Made by a program: the position numbers and the translations under genes
Part shown: piece after piece, positions 1 to 3,839 of the stretch
How the letters are laid out: the number at the start of each line of letters is the position of its first letter
Numbering within the stretch: the stretch's first letter is position 1
The notes under the pieces: model-generated
Seen by the model: only the letters and a program-made list of their open reading frames with translations
Told to the model about the DNA's origin: nothing
Databases searched by the model: none
Source of the DNA: Thermoplasmatota archaeon
GTDB lineage: Archaea > Thermoplasmatota > Thermoplasmata > Halarchaeoplasmatales > Halarchaeoplasmataceae
DNA length: 6,869 nt
Direction of reading: 5' to 3'
Assembly (NCBI GenBank): GCA_018610025.1
Contig: JAHENW010000166.1
Span: forward strand, 1-6,869

Positions 1-132
1 AAACTCTGGCAGATCTGATTCATCTGTACTATTCATATCGGCCATGCCCAAGGCAGGGGCCACGAAACTCAGGGTTATGAGTGCGATAGTCATCGATATC
101 ATGATACCGATATCGAATTTCGATATCCTCAT
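1..132 (-). CDS. Secreted or surface protein, N-terminal part only (runs off left edge)
   Basis: The first 44 codons of a leftward gene are present and the rest lies beyond position 1. The N-terminus has a signal-peptide layout: a short basic n-region (Arg2, Lys5), a hydrophobic stretch at about residues 7-29, then a small-residue region ending in Gly-Met-Ala at 29-31 where cleavage is plausible. After that the chain turns hydrophilic and acidic (residues 32-44, rich in Asp, Glu, Ser and Thr). The ATG at 130-132 overlaps the upstream gene's TGA (129-131) as ATGA, and a strong GGAGGTGA ribosome binding site sits 6 nt before it inside that gene, so the start is secure. Placed last in a capsid/membrane operon, it may be a virion surface, spike or tail protein. 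That role is inferred from context only, because no family can be recognised from 44 residues. Confidence 0.8.
   Translation of the reverse strand, partial: MRISKFDIGIMISMTIALITLSFVAPALGMADMNSTDESDLPEF
109..127. repeat. Near-perfect palindrome just after the secreted-protein start codon
   Basis: GATATCGAA and TTCGATATC are perfect 9-bp arms around a single T. A third GATATC lies at 95-100. In the leftward mRNA the palindrome begins about 5 nt after the AUG, covering codons 2-8, where it could either fold or bind a protein. Confidence 0.5.
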
Positions 133-395
133 GCTGGCTCACCTCCGGTTGTGAACTGCCAGATCTTGAGGCCAAAGAAGATGGATACCAGGACCACCAG
201 GATATAACTGATATTGGTGAAAAGGGCCAGATCTGTATTAATGGCCACGTACATAAACGTCATATACGCACACGCACCTGCAATGTACATATCCATGCTG
301 GCCAGACCCAGGCCACCCATGAGTACCACCATCACGATAAGGAAAACTGAGGGATTGGTAAAGAGTGCGAAATCAAATAATCCTAAGGGTATCAT
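129..395 (-). CDS. Small multi-pass membrane protein, 88 aa, unknown function
   Basis: Very hydrophobic protein with about three predicted membrane segments: roughly residues 12-35, 37-55 and 62-80. The tail is short and polar and ends in Gly-Gly-Glu-Pro-Ala. I chose the ATG at 393-395 because it overlaps the upstream gene's TGA (392-394) as ATGA and has a purine-rich GGGGGAT about 9 nt before it. The longer reading frame beginning near 533 would add an Arg/His-rich leader that only shadows the neighbouring gene. The gene lies downstream of two capsid-like genes and its size matches the next gene upstream. It may be an envelope, tail or maturation component of the virus. I do not recognise a family. 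Confidence 0.75.
   Translation of the reverse strand: MIPLGLFDFALFTNPSVFLIVMVVLMGGLGLASMDMYIAGACAYMTFMYVAINTDLALFTNISYILVVLVSIFFGLKIWQFTTGGEPA
139..146 (-). promoter_or_regulatory. Strong Shine-Dalgarno site for the secreted-protein gene
   Basis: On the minus strand this reads GGAGGTGA, a near-perfect anti-16S match, with 6 nt to the ATG at 132. It lies inside the last codons of the upstream membrane-protein gene. This gene can therefore be translated strongly in its own right as well as by coupling. Confidence 0.8.
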
Positions 396-658
396 GGTGT
401 ACCATATCCCCCTGCATGCAGTATCATGGCAAAGGCTTCGACCAGTGCCACGATAGCGATACTGAGCCACACGTATATGAAATCTAAGGAAAGCACGATA
501 GCCACCACGAGTGCCGTGATGGATATGGCCCACGTGAGTAGGCTAATAGGTGACCACATCCTCATGCCGGCATATCCTGTCACACCATACAGGCCGACCA
601 CCAATATAGCCAGGCCAGATGTAAGTGTCTCTGGCTGTGCTGTGCCTTCGAGTACCAT
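392..658 (-). CDS. Small multi-pass membrane protein, 88 aa, unknown function
   Basis: After a short polar N-terminus (residues 1-13) the protein is nearly all hydrophobic, with three likely membrane helices at about residues 14-33, 36-57 and 60-81. Acidic or polar breaks (Asp59, Glu74) lie in or near the helices. It starts 25 nt after the stop of the 160-aa capsid-like gene with only a weak ribosome binding site, so it is probably read from the same transcript. Its stop overlaps the start of the next membrane gene by 4 nt. The two 88-aa membrane proteins have equal length and similar layout, but I see no convincing sequence match between them. Role in the particle is inferred from position only. 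Confidence 0.72.
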   Translation of the reverse strand: MVLEGTAQPETLTSGLAILVVGLYGVTGYAGMRMWSPISLLTWAISITALVVAIVLSLDFIYVWLSIAIVALVEAFAMILHAGGYGTP

Positions 659-683
659 GCCGCAAAATGCGTGAGGGTCCGAC

Positions 684-1166
684 TTAAGCCTGTTTGTAGG
701 CCCTGACAGCGAACATGGCCACGAACAGGAAGATGGCCAATACGAGTAGGAGTGGGATGACAGTGAACAGTGCCACTGTACCGCTATCCCACCCGTATGT
801 ATTCGGATACTCGTATTCTACTGTGGCATTTGTGGCACTGGTCACATTCTGGTTATAGACTGTGACATTTGTGCCTGCCACATCGAGTGTTGTATTACTA
901 CCCTCACTCAAGTCTTTCACTGAGGCAGTACCGTCATCATTGTACACAGTGACATTGATGGTATTGGTCGCGTCATCGACGGCATCGAGTGTGCCATTGA
1001 GATCTGCCGTAATCTGCACAGTCTCACCTTCGGTCTGGTCGAAGGTGGCACTCTGTGTGCCATTGAACTGTGCGATAGCGACAGGCATCAATGTGGCCAC
1101 CAAAAGGCCCACGATGGTGACGGCCAAGACCACACCAAGTCCCTGTGATATTTTCTCACTTGCCAT
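684..1166 (-). CDS. Capsid-like protein with glycosylation-rich insert, 160 aa (spindle-virus type paralogue)
   Basis: Layout is N-terminal hydrophobic helix (about 8-33), polar domain (34-125), then C-terminal hydrophobic helix (about 129-155) with a short basic end (Arg155, Lys158). The C-terminal half matches the neighbouring 78-aa protein closely: both carry WDSGTVAL, then Ile-Pro-Leu, an aliphatic run and a final Ala-Val/Tyr-Lys segment. Two hydrophobic helices joined by a turn is the known plan of the SSV1 VP1/VP3 and His1 capsid proteins. Here the turn is replaced by some 85 residues rich in Thr, Asn, Val and Asp, probably beta-rich, with seven N-X-S/T sequons (N35, N57, N71, N91, N100, N107, N113). 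NVTVYN occurs twice (71-76 and 100-105). The start has no strong ribosome binding site, so a lower dose than the 78-aa protein is likely. It could be a minor capsid or vertex protein. A pilin-like surface protein is an alternative. Confidence 0.75.
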   Translation of the reverse strand: MASEKISQGLGVVLAVTIVGLLVATLMPVAIAQFNGTQSATFDQTEGETVQITADLNGTLDAVDDATNTINVTVYNDDGTASVKDLSEGSNTTLDVAGTNVTVYNQNVTSATNATVEYEYPNTYGWDSGTVALFTVIPLLLVLAIFLFVAMFAVRAYKQA

Positions 1167-1182
1167 GGCTTTCTCGTATAAC

Positions 1183-1205
1183 GGTCTGAGTTAGTAGGTC
1201 AGACC
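1183..1205. other. Stem-loop between the two capsid-like genes
   Basis: GGTCTGA (1183-1189) and TCAGACC (1199-1205) are perfect 7-bp inverted arms around a 9-nt loop. They sit in the 42-nt gap between the stop of the 78-aa gene and the start of the 160-aa gene. No long T-run follows in the leftward direction, so it does not look like a plain terminator. An mRNA processing, stability or partial read-through element is plausible. Confidence 0.55.
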
Positions 1206-1208
1206 AAC

Positions 1209-1445
1209 CTAATAGTTCTTATACGAGGCCACGGCCCACCCAACAATAGTCAGGAAGATCCCAAGGACCAGCATGAGTGGGAGGATATCCCACAGTGCGA
1301 CGGTCCCAGAATCCCACGCACTCGTATCCACACTATTGATTTCACTGATAGCCACGGGCAACAGGAGTGCCGCCATGAGGCCACCGATGAGTAGGGCCAC
1401 AGCGATGCCTACTCCGTTCTCGATCATCTGGTTCGCACTTGGCAT
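1209..1445 (-). CDS. Putative major capsid protein, 78 aa, spindle-shaped-virus type
   Basis: A compact protein with two hydrophobic helices (about residues 12-34 and 51-73) joined by a short polar turn (35-47, with WDSGTVAL beginning at Trp45), and a polar Tyr-Lys-Asn-Tyr end. This two-helix hairpin, embedded in the envelope, is the known fold plan of spindle-virus capsid proteins (SSV1 VP1/VP3, His1). The second half is shared with the 160-aa neighbour, so the two are paralogues. It is the first gene of the leftward operon and has the best ribosome binding site in the block (GGAGGT, 7 nt spacing). Both points fit high expression of a main structural protein. The assignment rests on architecture and context, because identity to a named capsid protein could not be tested. 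A different small membrane protein remains possible. Confidence 0.72.
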   Translation of the reverse strand: MPSANQMIENGVGIAVALLIGGLMAALLLPVAISEINSVDTSAWDSGTVALWDILPLMLVLGIFLTIVGWAVASYKNY

Positions 1446-1452
1446 GTGTCGT

Positions 1453-1458
1453 ACCTCC
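1453..1458 (-). promoter_or_regulatory. Shine-Dalgarno site of the 78-aa capsid-like gene
   Basis: The minus strand reads GGAGGT with 7 nt before the ATG at 1445. It fixes this start and predicts efficient translation of the first gene in the operon. Confidence 0.75.
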
Positions 1459-1480
1459 GATGGTAGACTCGTACTGCCAG

Positions 1481-1495
1481 AATATGTATGTTTCG
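1481..1495 (-). promoter_or_regulatory. Leftward archaeal promoter (BRE + TATA) for the structural operon
   Basis: On the minus strand a BRE-like CGAAA (1491-1495) directly precedes an A/T-rich TATA-like CATACATATT (1481-1490). Transcription starting about 25 nt further on, near 1460, would give a leader of about 15 nt that begins just before the GGAGGT site. This geometry fits a promoter for the capsid-like genes. It was found by eye and is not confirmed. Confidence 0.5.
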
Positions 1496-1524
1496 ACGCT
1501 TCACACGCCCATATTGCCCCTGCA

Positions 1525-1542
1525 CATAAAATATTAGTATAT
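1525..1542 (+). promoter_or_regulatory. Rightward archaeal promoter (TATA) for the ATPase operon
   Basis: An A/T-rich stretch, CATAAAATATTA followed by GTATATG, lies between the two divergent operons. A start site about 25-27 nt after the first element falls near 1555-1560. That would make the first gene leaderless or nearly so if it begins at ATG 1563. Leaderless messages are common in haloarchaea, which supports that start. Confidence 0.5.
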
Positions 1543-1562
1543 GCGTGGTAGTAGTATTATGC

Positions 1563-1973
1563 ATGGCATTAATAGCCAGTCTCTTCGGCAGTCTGAGAGG
1601 CCTAATTATGGGCAATGGTAGTAGGGAAAAATGTGTCGTGATTGATGAGCATGATTTCACGATAGAATATCGTGATACAAATGGCACAGAGGATTATGAC
1701 TTTGACTCATCACATTATGAATCTGGGAACTTATATTTTAAGGGATATGCGAACCCCGTGAGAATCCCCAAACCAGAGGATGAGCATAGTGTGAAACAGG
1801 AAGATATCGACCTTATACCGTCAAAGAAATATCGCACAGTGATGGATATGACACTCTTAGAACAGGCACTTGATACGGGTGGTGCAGGATTTTCGATGGT
1901 CGAAAAGCTCCTAATGGTTAATATCGGGGTCCTCGTGATGGGCATCGGCATCCTGGTGGTGGCCCTGGCATGA
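1563..1973 (+). CDS. Tail-anchored membrane protein, 136 aa, unknown function
   Basis: First gene of the rightward operon. A hydrophobic N-terminal segment (about 1-17) is followed by an acidic, soluble-looking middle (about 18-112, with many Asp, Glu and Tyr). A clear C-terminal membrane helix (about 116-136) runs to the last residue. This is a tail-anchored layout with the acidic domain on one face of the membrane. The start is uncertain. ATG 1563 fits the TATA spacing for a leaderless message. GTG 1545 would add six residues. ATG 1608 has GAGAGG 7 nt upstream and would remove the N-terminal hydrophobic stretch. The TGA overlaps the next gene's ATG by 4 nt. I recognise no family. A virion or envelope-associated role is only a guess. 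Confidence 0.7.
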   Translation: MALIASLFGSLRGLIMGNGSREKCVVIDEHDFTIEYRDTNGTEDYDFDSSHYESGNLYFKGYANPVRIPKPEDEHSVKQEDIDLIPSKKYRTVMDMTLLEQALDTGGAGFSMVEKLLMVNIGVLVMGIGILVVALA

Positions 1974-2413
1974 GTGATAGTGATGAGCCTATCGTGGACC
2001 CAGATCTCAAAGAGGAACTTGAAAAAGTACCTGCCGAAGATCCTTTCCTCACTGAGTATATGACTCAGGGTGGTGGAAAACAGAAAGAATCACTGCGTTT
2101 CATCGAGAAGTGGTTTCCTGGTGAGGATGAATGGCAGGGAAAAACGAAGATTCAATCACACCAGGCACACGCACTGGCCGTGATGAGAAACTTAGATACG
2201 GCATTCCCTGAGTTAGAAGAGAGTATCATGAATTTCATACGTGGCACGTTCGATGATTATGAGAAATACCTTACCAGTATCGAAGGTGAGGCACGGAAAG
2301 AACACGTGGATATCCTTCGTACACTTTTCGGTGGTGCCCAAGTCGATGAGGCAGAATCACGTTCCGAAATGATGAGTATGCTGGCAAATAACTTACAACA
2401 GGAAGATGAGTAA
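1970..2413 (+). CDS. Acidic soluble protein, 147 aa, unknown function
   Basis: No signal peptide or membrane segment. The N-terminus is very acidic (residues 1-25). A mixed, probably helical core follows (about 38-120), then an acidic helical end with many Glu, Gln and Met (about 125-147). This composition is typical of haloarchaeal cytoplasmic proteins. The ATG overlaps the upstream TGA as ATGA and is preceded by GGTGGTGG, a ribosome binding site. The gene's end overlaps the ATPase start by 8 nt, so the two are probably made together and may act together, for example as an adaptor or partner of the ATPase. That link is inferred from coupling. No motif or family was recognised. Confidence 0.75.
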   Translation: MSDSDEPIVDPDLKEELEKVPAEDPFLTEYMTQGGGKQKESLRFIEKWFPGEDEWQGKTKIQSHQAHALAVMRNLDTAFPELEESIMNFIRGTFDDYEKYLTSIEGEARKEHVDILRTLFGGAQVDEAESRSEMMSMLANNLQQEDE

Positions 2414-3290
2414 AGCCAACCAAGAACTGGTATCGACAGGCCGTGATGACCAGGTGACGGCCTTCAAGATGCCAGATTTTCAGTATGCGGCCATGGCCCG
2501 ACTGATATTATACAGATTGATTCATAACAGGGACATAAAGATAGTCATCACCTCACGTGGTACGACCACAGGCACGGGAAAGACCACCCTGGCCATCATC
2601 CTGGCCAGATGGATACATAAGGTGGCAAATGATATCTTCGGCAGATCTGGTGAATGGTCGGCCCAAGATAGGGCCTTCGTCGATGTGTGGGAGTATCTTG
2701 ATAAATACAAGAAGGCCTCACGTGGTGAGGTACTCATCACTGACGAACTTGAGTACCTGGCCGATAATCGACGGTCGATGACACACGAGAACGTGTACTT
2801 TTCTCAGGCCTGGTCTATTCTGCGATACAAAAACGTGATAACTATCGGCACTGCACCAGGTATGCATCAACTCGATAAGAGGATACCAGAGAATGCCGAC
2901 ATATGGATTAACGTGATGACTCAAGGCAGGGCCAATACCTACTATCTGACTGTCGATGATTTCACTGGTGAGCCTGTCGAAAAGCGTTTCAAGATGAGAG
3001 GATACCGTGAAACTATCCTCTGGTGGCCTCTCCCAGAATCAGACCCAGATTTCTCGTACCTACATGAAGAGAAACAAGATCTGGGAGTGCCTGGCCAGAA
3101 TAGTGATGCACCAGATGTGTACGAAGAGAGTGACCTTGAGGATGCCCGCAGAGAGGTGAAACGAAGAGTTACCATCGAATTACTTGAGAGTGTGAGCCAA
3201 GGAAAGTTAGATCTGACTCAGGCAGAAATCGGTGATATGGTAGGCTATTCCCAGCAAAACGTGGCCAAGATAAAGCGTGAGGCATTATGA
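2406..3290 (+). CDS. P-loop ATPase with C-terminal helix-turn-helix, 294 aa (HerA/FtsK/Zot-like?)
   Basis: A P-loop lies at residues 52-61 (GTTTGTGKTT, Lys59/Thr60). The first Gly is one residue further from GKT than in the usual GxxxxGKT pattern. A Walker B strand follows at 109-114, four hydrophobic-type residues then Asp113-Glu114. Next comes a segment at 138-170 (Leu-Arg-Tyr-Lys-Asn, a beta strand, then Leu-Asp-Lys-Arg-Ile-Pro) that recalls the conserved region after Walker B in HerA/FtsK/Zot-type DNA-handling ATPases. An acidic linker spans about 208-248. Residues 271-293 look like a helix-turn-helix (TQAEIGDMVGYSQQNVAKIK). Genome packaging, partition or replication roles all fit. In spindle viruses a DnaA-like or packaging ATPase is usual, but the exact family cannot be fixed by eye. 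The stop overlaps the next gene's start by 4 nt. Confidence 0.85.
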   Translation: MSKANQELVSTGRDDQVTAFKMPDFQYAAMARLILYRLIHNRDIKIVITSRGTTTGTGKTTLAIILARWIHKVANDIFGRSGEWSAQDRAFVDVWEYLDKYKKASRGEVLITDELEYLADNRRSMTHENVYFSQAWSILRYKNVITIGTAPGMHQLDKRIPENADIWINVMTQGRANTYYLTVDDFTGEPVEKRFKMRGYRETILWWPLPESDPDFSYLHEEKQDLGVPGQNSDAPDVYEESDLEDARREVKRRVTIELLESVSQGKLDLTQAEIGDMVGYSQQNVAKIKREAL

Positions 3291-3493
3291 TTCATCTGGC
3301 CATGTACATCATGGACTGGTCTGAGTATGACTTTGAGTATGGCATCCTTGATTTCACCTATACTGTCGTATTTGCCTCTCTCACCATGAAGTATGCCATC
3401 TTACAGAAACTCGTGGGCGTGGTGATTGTTGGGATAGCCTTCATGGGTCTGGCCAAGTGGTGGCTCAGTTATGAAGGTGACTTTGCCAGATGA
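3287..3493 (+). CDS. Small membrane protein, 68 aa, unknown function
   Basis: An acidic, aromatic N-terminal part (residues 8-24) precedes a hydrophobic region at about 24-38. A strong membrane helix follows at about 42-60, flanked by Lys41 and by Lys57-Trp-Trp. One or two membrane passes are likely. The ATG overlaps the ATPase TGA as ATGA, and GTGAGG lies just upstream as a ribosome binding site. The stop in turn overlaps the zinc-ribbon start. Its position directly after the ATPase would suit a membrane anchor or docking partner for it, but that is inference. No family was recognised. Confidence 0.72.
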   Translation: MIHLAMYIMDWSEYDFEYGILDFTYTVVFASLTMKYAILQKLVGVVIVGIAFMGLAKWWLSYEGDFAR

Positions 3494-3621
3494 GTCGTGG
3501 CAGATGCCCACAGTGTGGCCATGATGGCCTCAGGACTTTCACCATGTACGAGACAAAGGACCAGCACCACACGAAGGGTGAGGAATGCCCAGAATGTGGC
3601 TGGTCGAATCTGCGGCAGTAG
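3490..3621 (+). CDS. Zinc-ribbon miniprotein, 43 aa
   Basis: Two cysteine knuckles, CPQCG at residues 6-10 and CPECG at 33-37, are separated by 23 residues. This is the classic treble-clef/zinc-ribbon spacing for binding one Zn2+. The protein is little more than this domain. It is basic at its N-terminus (Arg3, Arg5) and probably acts in the cytoplasm as a nucleic-acid or protein-binding factor, as such ribbons often do in haloarchaea. The ATG overlaps the upstream TGA as ATGA, and a GAAGGTGA ribosome binding site lies 9 nt ahead, so the start is well supported. It is the last gene of the rightward operon and is shorter than the usual cut-off of gene callers. The specific role is unknown. Confidence 0.82.
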   Translation: MSRGRCPQCGHDGLRTFTMYETKDQHHTKGEECPECGWSNLRQ

Positions 3622-3720
3622 GGTAGGCCTGGCTGAGTCATACCGGCCTACTGAGCCAGGTACCTGCCGGCCTGCCTGCCGGCCCTGCCTATGCCGGCCT
3701 GTCTGGCCCATTTGCCTCAG
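3622..3720. repeat. GC-rich CCGGCC repeat cluster and hairpin downstream of the rightward operon
   Basis: CCGGCC occurs four times, at 3643, 3667, 3679 and 3694. The last three copies are the longer TGCCGGCC. Two inverted pairs overlap. GTAGGCC (3623-3629) pairs with GGCCTAC (3645-3651). CCTGGCTGAG (3628-3637) pairs with CTGAGCCAGG (3651-3660) with one mismatch. The stretch begins right after the zinc-ribbon stop. It could fold as a 3' end structure for the rightward transcript or be a protein-binding array. No gene is credible here. Confidence 0.6.
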
Positions 3721-3781
3721 ATGGCTCTCTGCGCGGCATCACGAGGTTTCTTGATGTGGCCGATGGATACCACGGAGATCT

Positions 3782-3818
3782 AAATCAAAAAGAAGTATAT
3801 AACTCTTTGGGTGAAAAA
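3782..3818 (-). terminator. T-tract terminator candidate for the leftward polymerase operon
   Basis: Read leftward after the polymerase stop, the RNA strand meets TTTTT at 3818-3814 and then CTTTTTGATTT at 3792-3782. Archaeal RNA polymerase ends transcription at such T-runs without needing a hairpin. Distance from the polymerase stop is about 20-50 nt, which fits. Confidence 0.45.
3795..3803. promoter_or_regulatory. Isolated TATA-like element in the convergent intergenic region
   Basis: GTATATAAC, preceded on the plus strand by an A-rich BRE-like stretch (CAAAAAGAA, 3786-3794), resembles an archaeal core promoter. Rightward use would start near 3825 and give RNA antisense to the polymerase 3' end. 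Leftward use would give RNA antisense to the rightward operon's end. The core is almost palindromic, so direction is unclear, and it may be a chance A/T run. Confidence 0.3.
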
Positions 3819-3839
3819 TGTGATGAATACCCATGTGAC

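Larger units (their letters stand above)
1446..1562. other. Divergent intergenic region
   Basis: This 117-bp gap holds the two back-to-back promoters and the ribosome binding site of the leftward operon, listed separately. I see no gene in it. It is the only place in the window from which both the structural and the ATPase operons can be switched, so any shared operator should lie here. Confidence 0.6.

Noticed and set aside
862..1194. 110-aa plus-strand frame opposite the 160-aa capsid-like gene
   Set aside because: The Ser/Thr/Val-rich translation mirrors the antisense of the Thr/Asn-rich domain. The minus-strand frame has membrane helices and a paralogue.
1424..1687. 87-aa minus-strand frame across the divergent promoter region
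   Set aside because: It overlaps both promoters and two better-supported starts, and its composition is not protein-like for this genome.
3643..3699. CCGGCC repeats considered as a CRISPR array
   Set aside because: Repeat units are only 6-8 bp and spacers 4-18 bp, far below CRISPR repeat and spacer sizes.
3469..3711. 80-aa minus-strand frame opposite the zinc ribbon and repeats
   Set aside because: Gly/Gln/Arg repeats derive from the repeat array. No ribosome binding site was seen, and it runs antisense to two supported genes.
3497..3754. 85-aa plus-strand reading frame through the zinc-ribbon gene and repeat cluster
   Set aside because: Its Cys/Arg/Pro-rich C-terminal half is just the GC-rich repeats read in frame. 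The coupled 43-aa zinc ribbon in another frame has a real motif and ribosome binding site.
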